A stretch of 64,000 bases of DNA, from NCBI RefSeq assembly GCF_004364165.1, contig NZ_SOAY01000017.1:1677-65676 (forward strand). The letters are read 5' to 3'. Below the pieces are notes generated by a model. That model was not told the origin of the DNA and did not search any database. It saw nothing but the letters and a program-made list of their open reading frames with translations. This document shows, one piece after another, positions 7,882-16,957 of the stretch; position 1 is the stretch's first letter; every line of letters begins with the position of its first letter. Position numbers and translations under genes: made by a program. Source of the stretch: Maribacter spongiicola (GTDB taxonomy: Bacteria; Bacteroidota; Bacteroidia; Flavobacteriales; Flavobacteriaceae).

Positions 7882-9156
7882 TTATAACGAAGAAGCAACC
7901 TCCATCAAATAGGCACAAAGCAATGCACCACCGGTACCTACTACATACCCTAAAACTGCAAGCAGAACACCTACCGATGTTAATGAGGGGTGAAATTCAG
8001 CAGCGACAACAGGGGCGGAAGCGGCACCACCAACATTAGCTTGACTACCTACTGCTAAAAAGAAATAGGGAGCTCTTATGAGTTTGGCAACCAAAATCAT
8101 TAATCCGGCATGTATGGCAATCCAAATAAAACCAACAGCAATCAATCCTGGATTTTCAAGTACTTTGTTCAAGTCCATTTTCATACCAATGGTAGCTACA
8201 AGAATATAAATGAACATTCCCCCGATTTTACTAGCACCGGCACCTTCATAATTTTTTGCTTTGGTAAAAGATAAGGCTATACCTAGGGTTGTGGCAACGA
8301 CCACCATCCAAAAGAAAGCAGATCCTAAGAAGGAAAGGAAACTTTTTTTATCGCTTACAGCATCAAAATTACTTTCCAAATAAGTGCTGATATGGTCTCC
8401 AAAAAAATGAGCTAAACCAACTGCGGTAAACGCTAATGACAACATAATCATATAGTCGTTTAAGGTGGGTACACGAGTAATTTTCTCGGTAAACTCCGTC
8501 ACCTTTACTTTTAAAGTTTCAATGGCAGAAGTATCCGCTTTTAACCAAGCATCAATTTTTTTGGTTCTACCGACTCCCAAAAGCACAATGGCCATCCATA
8601 CATTGGCTACAACGATATCAATCAATACCATGCCACCATATTTTTCAGGATTATATTGAAAAATTTCCAACATGGCAGCTTGGTTGGCGCCACCACCGAT
8701 CCAACTACCTGCAATAGTAGATAAACCCCTCCATATAGCATCAAAATCATTTCCACCAACGGTATCTGGGGAAAAAATAGAAACAATAAGAATAGCAATT
8801 GGTCCGCCGATAATGATACCTGCGCTACCGGTCAAAAACATAATAATAGCTTTAGAACCTAAGTTAGAAATTGCTTTTATATCAATGCTCAAGGTCATCA
8901 AAACTAGTGCCGCAGGTAGTAAATACCTACTTGCCATAAAATATAAATTTGAAATTTCATCAGATACAATACCCGTGCTGGTCAATATCGCTGGTAACAG
9001 ATAGCACATTAGTACCGCTGGTACAATGGAGTAGAACTTACTCCAAAATCCGGTTTTTAAACTTGAGGTGTAAAAGATGAAACCAAGGCATAGTGTCAGC
9101 AAACCGAATACTACGGTATCATTTGTAATTAAAGGTTGTGCAAAAAGATATGGCAT
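7882..9156 (-). CDS. DUF819 family integral membrane protein (putative transporter)
   Basis: A polytopic inner-membrane protein of ~424 residues with about ten or more hydrophobic segments. It has the DUF819 phrases GSWIGGGANQAAMLEIF and AVGSQANVGGAASAPVVAAEFHPSL, two inverted-repeat-like Gly/Asn motifs reminiscent of transporter discontinuous helices. Family members are often annotated near peptide or amino-acid metabolism genes, but no substrate is established. ATG at 9156 gives MPYLFAQPLITND; a TTG at 9183, 6 bp after the HAD stop, is the alternative start. It is last in the DUF5916-HAD-DUF819 operon. Confidence 0.88.
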   Translation of the reverse strand: MPYLFAQPLITNDTVVFGLLTLCLGFIFYTSSLKTGFWSKFYSIVPAVLMCYLLPAILTSTGIVSDEISNLYFMASRYLLPAALVLMTLSIDIKAISNLGSKAIIMFLTGSAGIIIGGPIAILIVSIFSPDTVGGNDFDAIWRGLSTIAGSWIGGGANQAAMLEIFQYNPEKYGGMVLIDIVVANVWMAIVLLGVGRTKKIDAWLKADTSAIETLKVKVTEFTEKITRVPTLNDYMIMLSLAFTAVGLAHFFGDHISTYLESNFDAVSDKKSFLSFLGSAFFWMVVVATTLGIALSFTKAKNYEGAGASKIGGMFIYILVATIGMKMDLNKVLENPGLIAVGFIWIAIHAGLMILVAKLIRAPYFFLAVGSQANVGGAASAPVVAAEFHPSLTSVGVLLAVLGYVVGTGGALLCAYLMEVASSL

Positions 9157-9189
9157 AAATAGTATGTAAGTTGCTAGTTTCAAATATAG

Positions 9190-9993
9190 TTAATTAACCA
9201 AGTTATTGGCTATGTAATGTGCTACTCCGTCTGCAGTATTCTCTAGTGTAATATAATTGGAAATCGCTTTTACTTCAGCTCTCGCATTGGCAACGGCAAC
9301 ACCGCAACCTACATTTTCAAGCATTTCAATATCATTGTAATTATCGCCAAAGGCGATTATATCTACTAGAGATTCATGATTTACCATCAGTAATTTTATT
9401 GCCGAAAGTTTAGATACCGATTTTGGGGCAATTTCAATAAGCGTATCATTAGAACGGTAAAGGTTGAGAGCTTTTCCGAGTTTTTCTTGTAGAATTGGCA
9501 TTAATATATCTGCACTTGTTTTAGTGCACATCAGCATGATTTTGTGAGCACCGATTTTACGCTCTTTCCAATTTTGTAATGTTTGCTTTGTATCTTGAAA
9601 TACTGGGGTAGATTTTGTGTATTTGATTTCTTTTTCTACTCGTAATGAAGTTTTTGGCACATACCATTCATTATTATAGTACAATCCTAAGTCAACTTCA
9701 ACTCCCGTACACAGCTCGTAAATCGTATTTAAAATATTAATAGGCATAAACACTGAACTAAGTTCTTTATTACCTGATAAAACCAGCGCCCCGTTATAGC
9801 AAATGATAGGTTGATCTATAATACCTAGGTCATCTTGTATATACCACATAGCACTAGGCATTCTAGCAGAAACAAGTATGATTTTAGTATCACTTTTTAT
9901 TTTACCAATTTGTTCGATTGTATTTTTAGAAACATCACTTTTAGTTGAAAGTAAGGTGCCGTCTAAATCTGAACACAGAATTTTATACTTCAT
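9190..9993 (-). CDS. Cof-type HAD-IIB family phosphatase
   Basis: 267 residues. Motif I is DLDGTLL (nucleophile Asp9), motif II is VSARMP, and motifs III/IV are in the C-terminal GDNYNDIEML, with a C2B cap between. Family enzymes dephosphorylate sugar phosphates, FMN/PLP or other small phosphoesters in the cytoplasm; the substrate cannot be read from sequence. The gene starts 1 bp after the stop of the upstream DUF5916 gene, so it is co-transcribed and probably translationally coupled. Confidence 0.93.
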   Translation of the reverse strand: MKYKILCSDLDGTLLSTKSDVSKNTIEQIGKIKSDTKIILVSARMPSAMWYIQDDLGIIDQPIICYNGALVLSGNKELSSVFMPINILNTIYELCTGVEVDLGLYYNNEWYVPKTSLRVEKEIKYTKSTPVFQDTKQTLQNWKERKIGAHKIMLMCTKTSADILMPILQEKLGKALNLYRSNDTLIEIAPKSVSKLSAIKLLMVNHESLVDIIAFGDNYNDIEMLENVGCGVAVANARAEVKAISNYITLENTADGVAHYIANNLVN

Positions 9994-9994
9994 T

Positions 9995-12202
9995 TTAGAT
10001 ATTTAACCAGTAGGTGAGCTTTAAGTTTATAGAACGATATTTAGGTTCGAATGAGTTGACAAAGTAATTGTCATTATAGACAATGAATAAATCTGACAAA
10101 GGAGCAAAACGCCATTGAAGTCTAGAATTGAAACCTAAATTATCTCTTTGATTACTATATTGTACCAGTGTTGACCAAAAAATAGATTTACTAAAGGTAA
10201 CGTCTATTTTAGGACTAATAAGCCATATATCGGTGCTTGAGTATGGTTCTGGTAGCGATATTTTATCATAGTTCATTGCTAACGATAAAAATACCTTTGG
10301 TTGAAATCTTAAAGACATTTCTGCACTAAGAGAAAACCTGTCACCATTATAAAAGCTACCTATGGTAGGTTCTACAGAATAGGCAAATCTTTTTCTACTA
10401 TCAGATTGATATTCTAATGAAACAAAATTATAATGATAGCCTACTTCATTAGGCAAGGGTATGGCATCATCTAAATTGGTAGGATCGAACTCATCAAACA
10501 GATAGGTGTATGAATGGGTATAGGAAACATTAATTTCTGATTGGTCGTTAAATTTAGATTCCCACGCACCATTTAAATCATAATCAGTATGAAGAAAATC
10601 ATTCTCGGGACTCCAGGTCATAACGGGAAAAAACTGAAAACTGTGACTTTGCAACGCGCTATCTTCTGGCCAGAATACTCGCTCGATCATAGTTGCCGTT
10701 TTAAAAATATCAGTTCTACGAATAAAGCCAAGGTCAGACCTAAAATCTTCACCTATGTAAACCATATCTTCAAAAAAGTTCCAGTTTCTAGAGTTATACT
10801 GTACAAATGCACCTGATGAAAGATTTGCTTTCCCGGCATTGTGGGCAAAAGATTTATGCAAATAGAATTTACCGTTCCAGATGTTATTATCTGAAATAAG
10901 GTTGTAGTCTATACCTGCAACTCTATTATAGCGGTCATCGGGATCTTGAAATTCGTAATCTTCAAAAGTTTGTCTATTGATAAAGAACATGCCAATATTA
11001 GATCGCCCGAATACATTTTGCTGTAATGCTAACATGGTGTTATTGTTCGAGGCGATATTTTGGTTTATATCTTCTGCAGTTTGCAAGTTTAAAAAGCCTA
11101 ATCTAAGCCCTTGAGTTACTTTGCCACTTAAACGAACACCACCAATAATTTTATTCTCGATAGCATTATCTGCAGTGTCTTTGGCAATACCTATACGTCT
11201 AGAAAAAAACGGATTTGCATCTCTACCGCCCCCGAAACTGCCAAATAAATCACTGTTATCTATAAAAAATTGCCGCTTTTCAGGAAGGGAAACTTCAAAA
11301 CGGGTTAAGTTGGTTACCTGGTCATCAACCTCTACTTGAGAGAAATCTGGGTTTATCGTTACATCTAAATTCATGCTATTTCCAATGGCGATTTTAGCAT
11401 CGCCACCGACATTAAATTTGGTGTTGCCCTCGTTTAGTTCAAAATCTTTTTGCGACCCGAGATTTACATATGGAATAATAGCTAGGGGAGTACGATATTT
11501 ACCTAAAGGTTTCTCAAAAATCATATCGCCCATAAAGGTGAGTCCGTATATATTCTGATTTTGTGGAATATTCATCCACGTACTATTTTCGTTAGATTGG
11601 GTATCAAATCTGTAGCTGTTGAAACGCCATTTGGTTTCCCCTTCTTTAAATTTAAATGCAGTTAGTGGTATAACCATTTCTGACGTATAGTATCCGTCAT
11701 AAATTTTAGAATCTCCGCGCCACTTAACGTCCCATGAAATTGTAAAACCGTTCAGATTAAGTCCGCCACCAGAAACTAGACCTTCACGACGAACGCCATA
11801 CGGATTGATACCAAAAAGAAAGGCATTGTTACCATCATTGAACGTATCAAAAAGTAGCGTGATATTATCACTATTACCAGCTCTAAAATCTCGTTTTAAA
11901 GATTGAATAGAATAATCTGAACCAGCGGTATGCACAGTAATACCAACATAAAGGTTAGTATCATCGTATAGCATTTTAATCTCTGTCTGTTTTTTAGACT
12001 GTACAGTATCTAGAGGGAAGTATTGCCAAAACTCATCTGCTTGATCTGCAGTTTCCCAACCTGGCTCATCTAGAATTCCGTCAGGGGTAATTTTATCACT
12101 TGTTTGTTTTACTACAAATGATTTATCTGAAATTTGTGCATGTAAAGAATAGCAAAAAAGTATAAGTACGAGGGTACCTAATTGTTTGGACATTTTGGTC
12201 AT
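9995..12202 (-). CDS. DUF5916 outer-membrane beta-barrel protein with N-terminal CBM9-like domain
   Basis: A 735-residue exported protein. Signal peptide SKQLGTLVLILFCYSLHAQ is followed by a carbohydrate-binding-family-9-like domain (TPDGILDEPGWETADQADEFWQYFPLD..., NLYVGITVH). The long DUF5916 part (VSLPEKRQFFIDNSDLF, FFSRRIG) then ends in alternating-hydrophobic strands and an aromatic C-terminus (LKLTYWLNI), as in outer-membrane barrels. Its biological role is not known. A -7 box at 12218-12225 lies inside the longer frame beginning at 12220, so translation should begin at ATG 12202, or at 12193. Confidence 0.88.
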   Translation of the reverse strand: MTKMSKQLGTLVLILFCYSLHAQISDKSFVVKQTSDKITPDGILDEPGWETADQADEFWQYFPLDTVQSKKQTEIKMLYDDTNLYVGITVHTAGSDYSIQSLKRDFRAGNSDNITLLFDTFNDGNNAFLFGINPYGVRREGLVSGGGLNLNGFTISWDVKWRGDSKIYDGYYTSEMVIPLTAFKFKEGETKWRFNSYRFDTQSNENSTWMNIPQNQNIYGLTFMGDMIFEKPLGKYRTPLAIIPYVNLGSQKDFELNEGNTKFNVGGDAKIAIGNSMNLDVTINPDFSQVEVDDQVTNLTRFEVSLPEKRQFFIDNSDLFGSFGGGRDANPFFSRRIGIAKDTADNAIENKIIGGVRLSGKVTQGLRLGFLNLQTAEDINQNIASNNNTMLALQQNVFGRSNIGMFFINRQTFEDYEFQDPDDRYNRVAGIDYNLISDNNIWNGKFYLHKSFAHNAGKANLSSGAFVQYNSRNWNFFEDMVYIGEDFRSDLGFIRRTDIFKTATMIERVFWPEDSALQSHSFQFFPVMTWSPENDFLHTDYDLNGAWESKFNDQSEINVSYTHSYTYLFDEFDPTNLDDAIPLPNEVGYHYNFVSLEYQSDSRKRFAYSVEPTIGSFYNGDRFSLSAEMSLRFQPKVFLSLAMNYDKISLPEPYSSTDIWLISPKIDVTFSKSIFWSTLVQYSNQRDNLGFNSRLQWRFAPLSDLFIVYNDNYFVNSFEPKYRSINLKLTYWLNI

Positions 12203-12217
12203 AGTTTGGTAGATGAC

Positions 12218-12225
12218 CAAATTTA
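12218..12225 (-). promoter_or_regulatory. Bacteroidota -7 box for the DUF5916 operon
   Basis: On the minus strand TAAATTTG matches TAnnTTTG. It ends 15 bp before ATG 12202 and argues against translation starting at 12220. No clear -33 TTG is found at 19 bp. Confidence 0.45.
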
Positions 12226-12255
12226 AGATTTTGTTTTGTTAAATAAATGCCAAAC

Positions 12256-12423
12256 TCAATTTGGTTTATTTGATTTGGGTTCTCTTTTAGCCTCTTTTAA
12301 AGCTTTCATTAAGATCCACTCTATTTGCCCATTGGTACTACGAAACTCATCTGCAGCCCATTTTTCAATAGCCTGCAGCATTTCTTCGTTGACACGTAGT
12401 GCAAAAGGTTTTTTCTTACTCAT
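12256..12423 (-). CDS. Small ribbon-helix-helix (Arc-type) DNA-binding protein
   Basis: 55 residues beginning MSKKKPFALRVNEEML and continuing QAIEKWAADEFRSTNGQIEW with a basic tail. The pattern is a beta strand (KPFALRVN), helix A (EEMLQAIEKWAADEF) and helix B (STNGQIEWILMKALKEA), the Arc/MetJ ribbon-helix-helix layout. The strand residues Phe7, Leu9 and Arg10 are candidates for base contacts. It begins 32 bp after the SPFH gene and is most likely co-transcribed with it. It probably binds DNA as a dimer; the target is unknown. Confidence 0.85.
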   Translation of the reverse strand: MSKKKPFALRVNEEMLQAIEKWAADEFRSTNGQIEWILMKALKEAKREPKSNKPN

Positions 12424-12455
12424 CTAATAACAAAAATATAAATTGTACCCCTAGT

Positions 12456-13307
12456 CTAATGGTTTAAGGTACCAGTATTTACAATAGGTGAAACATCTTT
12501 ATCTGAACATAGAACTACCATTAGGTTGCTGACCATTGCTGATTTTCTTTCATCATCTAAAGCTACCAAATTCTTTTTGCTCAATTCTTCTAAAGCCATT
12601 TCTACCATACTTACTGCACCCTCAACTATTTTATGTCTTGCGGCAACAATGGCTGTAGCCTGTTGTCTTCGTAGCATGGCATTGGCTATTTCTTGCGCAT
12701 ATGCTAAATACCCAATACGAGCCTCCAATACCTCTATACCTGCCATAGAAAGGCGCTCTTGCAGTTCTTTCTCTAACGCTTCACTAACTTCATTAACACT
12801 TGACCTTAGCGTAATATCTTCATCAAGTCCTTCATCTGCAAAATTATCATAAGGGTACATACTTGCTAACTTTCGAACGGCGGCATCGGTCTGTACACGT
12901 ACAAAATTTTGATAATCATCAACATCGAAAGCGGCTTTGTAGGTGTTGGTAACTCGCCAAACAAGAATGGTACTTATCATAACTGGGTTACCCAGCTTAT
13001 CATTAACCTTCAATCGTTCGCTATCAAAATTACTAGCTCTTAATGAAATTCTTTTTTTAGTGTATAAAGGATTCGCCCAAAACAGGCCATTCTCTTTAAT
13101 TGTACCTACGTACTTACCAAAAAGAAGTAAAACTCTTGAGCTATTCGGATTCACCAGTACAAACCCTGCACACATAAATAATGCGGCAAAAATCATAAAG
13201 GCACCTACATAGACTCTAAGAAGTGCAATACCCCCAACCAATAGTAACAAGACTACAAAAAGCATTATGTAGCCATTTTGTGCTTTGTGAATTTTCTCTA
13301 CTTTCAT
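12456..13307 (-). CDS. SPFH/band-7 domain membrane protein
   Basis: 283 residues. Two close hydrophobic segments (about residues 13-32 and 34-52) precede an SPFH domain ([33 protein letters not shown]). A long helical, coiled-coil-prone part follows (NEVSEALEKELQERLSMAGIEVLEARIGYLAYAQEIANAMLRRQQATAI). SPFH proteins oligomerise at membranes as microdomain scaffolds. It forms a pair with the small RHH gene downstream. The specific role is unknown. The upstream gap of 86 bp separates it from the PBP1A gene. Confidence 0.92.
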   Translation of the reverse strand: MKVEKIHKAQNGYIMLFVVLLLLVGGIALLRVYVGAFMIFAALFMCAGFVLVNPNSSRVLLLFGKYVGTIKENGLFWANPLYTKKRISLRASNFDSERLKVNDKLGNPVMISTILVWRVTNTYKAAFDVDDYQNFVRVQTDAAVRKLASMYPYDNFADEGLDEDITLRSSVNEVSEALEKELQERLSMAGIEVLEARIGYLAYAQEIANAMLRRQQATAIVAARHKIVEGAVSMVEMALEELSKKNLVALDDERKSAMVSNLMVVLCSDKDVSPIVNTGTLNH

Positions 13308-13393
13308 AATTTATGATATTAAAATGATATCATAAATATATCAAATTTATTAATACGAATTGCGATCAAGGAAAAATTTGAATGAAAAATCGA

Positions 13394-15652
13394 TTATCCA
13401 TTAAACTTTTTGCTCTTCTTTTTATTCGGATTTTTAAAGAGACGTTTAAAGAATCCGTCACGTTTTACGGGATCACAGTTCAATGCTTCTTGTACTGCAG
13501 CTGATGGTTTTGGAAAATTAGGTCTGGTGTAGATGTCAAAATCTTTGTCTTTATTCAATTCTTGCATCCATAGTGCGAATAGGGGTAGAGCGGCATTTGC
13601 ACCTTGCCCAATACTTGTATTGCTGAATCCTATTTCATGTTGGTCTAGACCCACCCAAGTAATATGTACTAGTTTTGGCGTCAAGGCAACAAACCAAGCA
13701 TCTTTATTATTTTGGGTAGTACCGGTTTTACCCGCTATATCATTTTTTAGTCCGTATGTATTTCGAAGTCTAGCAGCCGTTCCAGAATTAACCGTAGATT
13801 TCATCATTTCGATCATAATTTGGCTAGTTTCTTTCGAAAAAGCGGATTTTTTATTCAATTCGGATTTAAATTCAACTAAAACGGAGTCTTTATGATTAGA
13901 GATACCTTTAATTAAATTCGGTTGAATATGCTTGCCATTATTCGCATAACTGGTATAAGCTTGCGCTAAATCAATAATTTTAATTTCACCCGTACCTAAA
14001 GCAATCGAAGCTTCTTTGGGTAATTTATCTTCAATACCCATGTCTTTAGCCATTGTTAAAACATTGTCAATACCGGCTTGCTCTAACACTTTTACAGCAA
14101 TGGTGTTGATAGAGTTGCTTAGCCCTTCTTCCATAGAATAGTTGAGGTACGCTTCATCTTTATTACCAGAGTTTGAAGGAGACCAACCTTTTAGATTGTC
14201 GTATTCAATTTCTTCGGCAGAAAAATAAGTACAAGGTGAAACACCTTGTTCAACAGCAGTGGTGTATACAATAGGTTTAAATGTAGAGCCAACTTGGCGC
14301 TTACTTTGCGAGATATGGTCATACTTATATTGTTCAAAATTAATACCGCCGATCCATACCAAGATATCTCCATTGGTAGGGTCTACAGCCAAAGAACCGG
14401 TGTTCAAGAATTTGGTATAATGCTGAATACTATCCATAGTACTGGCACTAATTTCTTTATCGCCATCCCAAGAATTGAAAATTCTCGGCTGTTTATCATT
14501 AGACAAACTATCGATAATCTGCTCATGAGACAAGCCCGATTTCTGTAACCTTTTATACGTTGATGTTCGCTTGGCTATTTTTTCCATCAACTTTTTATCT
14601 TTTAACCAAGGCGCGTTAGAACCATAACTTTTTTCAAAACTATTTTGCAGATTGGTCATGTGTTCTGTCATCACCTCTTCAGCCAATTTTTGCATTTTAT
14701 AGTTTAGGGTCGTGTAAATTTTTAATCCCGATGTGTAGATGTTATAATCGGTATCACCATTTTGCTCTGCGATCCAACGTAGCATTTCTTTACGAACCTC
14801 TTCTCTGAAATAGGGTGCGATTCCTGCATTGTAGTCAAATTCTCTATAGTCTAGATTAAGGCTTTCTTGAGAATAATTCGCAACCTGCTCTTCTGAGATA
14901 AAATCATTGTTATACATAGCACGCAATACCAAATTACGTCTGCCCAAGCTTTTTTCAGGGAATATTCTTGGGTTATAGCCATAAGTAGCTTTTAGCATAC
15001 CTACCAAAGTAGCTCCTTGGGTGGCGGTTATATTTTTAGTTCTAGTGTTGAAAAATTTAAGAGCAGCACTTTCAATACCAAAGGTGTTATCACCAAAAGA
15101 AACGGTATTTAGGTAATTGGTAAGAATCTCGTCTTTCGTGAAAATCTTCTCTAGCCTTTTGGCGATAATCATTTCTTTTACCTTATCGACTACGATATTT
15201 GTTTTATTGCGCTCTCTTCTTGGGTAGAGATTTTTGGCTAACTGTTGTGTAAGCGTACTGCCACCACCAGAAGAGTTATCGCCCAAAAGAACTGTTTTAA
15301 TACCTACTCTAATTAAACTTCTAATATCAACACCAGAGTGTTCGTAAAAACGCTCATCTTCAATTGCAATTAATGCATGTATTAAATCTTCTGGAAAATC
15401 GGTAAAAGAAACAGGTTGTCTGTCGTATAAATAATACTTACCGATCAATACACTATCTGCCGAATAAACTTCAGAAGCCATTTGGTATTGAAAATTAGAG
15501 AGTTCTTTTTTAGAGGGAATTTTACCCCATAAACCTATGTTGACACTCCCGATGAAAATTAGAAATAACCCAAAGAGCCCAAGAATACCCAAGCCAATAA
15601 TTTTTAGGATACTCCGTTTTCGTTTAACTGATTTTCTCGTCTTTTTCTTCAT
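13394..15652 (-). CDS. Penicillin-binding protein 1A (bifunctional transglycosylase/transpeptidase)
   Basis: 752 residues from ATG 15652. A basic N-terminus and one transmembrane helix (~14-38) lead to a GT51 glycosyltransferase with catalytic Glu98 in IEDERFYEHSGVD and GGGSTLTQQLAKNLYP. The transpeptidase follows, with Ser456-x-x-Lys459 (GSTFKP), SxN at 514-516 (SIN) and KTG at 642-644. It polymerises and crosslinks peptidoglycan on the outer face of the inner membrane. A longer frame reaching 15958 is not used: it would run through the divergent nuclease gene and lacks family similarity. The divergent S1/P1 gene starts 89 bp away. Confidence 0.95.
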   Translation of the reverse strand: MKKKTRKSVKRKRSILKIIGLGILGLFGLFLIFIGSVNIGLWGKIPSKKELSNFQYQMASEVYSADSVLIGKYYLYDRQPVSFTDFPEDLIHALIAIEDERFYEHSGVDIRSLIRVGIKTVLLGDNSSGGGSTLTQQLAKNLYPRRERNKTNIVVDKVKEMIIAKRLEKIFTKDEILTNYLNTVSFGDNTFGIESAALKFFNTRTKNITATQGATLVGMLKATYGYNPRIFPEKSLGRRNLVLRAMYNNDFISEEQVANYSQESLNLDYREFDYNAGIAPYFREEVRKEMLRWIAEQNGDTDYNIYTSGLKIYTTLNYKMQKLAEEVMTEHMTNLQNSFEKSYGSNAPWLKDKKLMEKIAKRTSTYKRLQKSGLSHEQIIDSLSNDKQPRIFNSWDGDKEISASTMDSIQHYTKFLNTGSLAVDPTNGDILVWIGGINFEQYKYDHISQSKRQVGSTFKPIVYTTAVEQGVSPCTYFSAEEIEYDNLKGWSPSNSGNKDEAYLNYSMEEGLSNSINTIAVKVLEQAGIDNVLTMAKDMGIEDKLPKEASIALGTGEIKIIDLAQAYTSYANNGKHIQPNLIKGISNHKDSVLVEFKSELNKKSAFSKETSQIMIEMMKSTVNSGTAARLRNTYGLKNDIAGKTGTTQNNKDAWFVALTPKLVHITWVGLDQHEIGFSNTSIGQGANAALPLFALWMQELNKDKDFDIYTRPNFPKPSAAVQEALNCDPVKRDGFFKRLFKNPNKKKSKKFNG

Positions 15653-15717
15653 TTGTGCAAGTTCAGATATAAATTTAATCTTACCAAGTTTTAACAATAC
15701 CTTAAAATATGTTGTAT

Positions 15718-15725
15718 TATTTTTG
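15718..15725 (+). promoter_or_regulatory. Bacteroidota -7 box for the S1/P1 nuclease
   Basis: TATTTTTG matches TAnnTTTG, 15 bp before ATG 15741. It confirms that the coding region begins at 15741 and not further upstream. Confidence 0.5.
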
Positions 15726-15740
15726 GATAAAATATTAGTG

Positions 15741-16514
15741 ATGAAGAATTGTATTGTTTTATTGTTTTTGGTAACGAATTTCACCTTTGCAAATGATATG
15801 TATTGGTCAAAAACTGGACATAGAGTGGTTGGTGAGATTGCCGAGCAGCATTTAAGCAAAAAGGCAAAACGTGCTATTACCGAGTTATTAGAGGGTGAAA
15901 GTTTAGCTGCGGTAGCAAATTTTGGCGATGAAATAAAATCGGATAAAGCGTATCGCAAGTTCAGTGCTTGGCATTATGTGAATATACCTTTTGGTAAAAC
16001 TTATGCAGAAATCGAGAAGAACGAATATGGCGATTTGGTACAAGGGGTAAATACGTGTATTGAAATAATAAAAGACGAAAATAGTAGTAAAGAGGACAAA
16101 GCCTTCTATTTAAAATTCTTAGTTCATTTAATTGGCGATTTGCATCAACCTATGCATGTAGGTAGAGAAGAAGATAAAGGTGGTAACGATATACAATTAC
16201 AATGGTTTGGTAGTGGCACCAATTTACATAGGGTGTGGGATTCTAATTTGATCGATGACAACGGAATGAGTTTTACAGAACTTTCAAACGAATATCCCGA
16301 AATGTCGAAACAGCAAATCAATTTTCTACAGGGTGGAAGTTTACTTGATTGGGTAGAAGAATCTCATTTATTGGCAGAAAAAGTATATGCCTCGGTAGAA
16401 ACTGGAGAAAAATTAAGCTACCGATACAGTTATGATTGGTGGGATACCGTTGCAGACCAATTGCAAAAAGGCGGAGTTCGCCTAGCTGCAGTTTTAAACG
16501 AAACTTTTAAATAA
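15741..16514 (+). CDS. S1/P1 nuclease family protein
   Basis: 257 residues with signal peptide (IVLLFLVTNFTFA). Zinc-cluster ligands of the S1/P1 family are visible: Trp and His in YWSKTGHRVVGEIA, AWHYVN, HLIGDLHQPMHVG, DKGGNDI and NLHRVWDS. Family enzymes cleave single-stranded nucleic acid and 3'-mononucleotides outside the cytoplasm, so this one probably scavenges nucleotides or phosphate in the periplasm or medium. In classical P1 nuclease the Trp is the N-terminal residue of the mature protein; here four residues (NDMY) would precede it if cleavage follows TFA. The gene converges end to end with the TIGR03643 gene. Confidence 0.93.
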   Translation: MKNCIVLLFLVTNFTFANDMYWSKTGHRVVGEIAEQHLSKKAKRAITELLEGESLAAVANFGDEIKSDKAYRKFSAWHYVNIPFGKTYAEIEKNEYGDLVQGVNTCIEIIKDENSSKEDKAFYLKFLVHLIGDLHQPMHVGREEDKGGNDIQLQWFGSGTNLHRVWDSNLIDDNGMSFTELSNEYPEMSKQQINFLQGGSLLDWVEESHLLAEKVYASVETGEKLSYRYSYDWWDTVADQLQKGGVRLAAVLNETFK

Positions 16515-16793
16515 TTATCGTTTAGATATTTTATTGCCACTAATACTTCGCTGTCTAGAGCATCTAAAACGGTCCATTTCATCAGACCTTAATTTAGCAT
16601 GCTTTGTAGCGCGACCTTGAACGCGTTTTCGCCACATTCTAAAACTACTCGGTTTCATTTCACGACGCATAACTTCAATAGTCTCTTGTTCGCTAATACC
16701 AAATTGAAAGGTAATGGCTTCGAATGGCGTACGGTCTTCCCATGCCATTTCAATAATACGGTCTAATTCTCTTTCTGTAAATTCTTTAATCAT
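16515..16793 (-). CDS. TIGR03643 family (DUF2805) protein
   Basis: 92 residues. An N-terminal helical part (FTERELDRIIEMAWEDRTPFEAITFQFGISEQETIEVMRREMKPSSFRMWRKRVQGR) is typical of TIGR03643, and a basic C-terminal tail follows. The family is found in marine bacteria including Bacteroidota. The GISEQ helix and Arg-rich tail suggest a nucleic-acid-binding protein, but no function is established. It directly abuts the convergent nuclease gene with no spacer. Confidence 0.88.
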   Translation of the reverse strand: MIKEFTERELDRIIEMAWEDRTPFEAITFQFGISEQETIEVMRREMKPSSFRMWRKRVQGRATKHAKLRSDEMDRFRCSRQRSISGNKISKR

Positions 16794-16873
16794 AGCGGTA
16801 TAAAGGTACTACATGATTATACATTGTAAAGAATAGTTAAGATTTTTTTATAACTCTCTAAAAATAGAGCATC

Positions 16874-16920
16874 GAAAAAAGCTTCTAAATGGGTAGCTTA
16901 ACACACCATATAGAAGCTTT
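16874..16920 (-). terminator. Rho-independent terminator for the AraC-family gene
   Basis: A 10-bp stem (AAAGCTTCTA at 16911-16920 read on the minus strand; its partner at 16878-16887) with a 23-nt loop and a T-run on the minus strand. It lies 37 bp past the AraC stop codon. Confidence 0.75.
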
Positions 16921-16957
16921 AAATTTGAATACTATATATATATATAAGGTATAACTT

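Noticed and set aside
12236..12427. A 63-codon plus-strand frame
   Set aside because: It is antisense to the well-supported ribbon-helix-helix gene and resembles nothing.
15537..15740. N-terminal extension of the S1/P1 nuclease
   Set aside because: It is antisense to PBP1A and lies upstream of the -7 box; the signal peptide begins at ATG 15741.
15653..15958. N-terminal extension of PBP1A by 102 codons
   Set aside because: It would overlap the divergent nuclease gene and its -7 box; ATG 15652 gives the normal cytoplasmic tail and TM helix.
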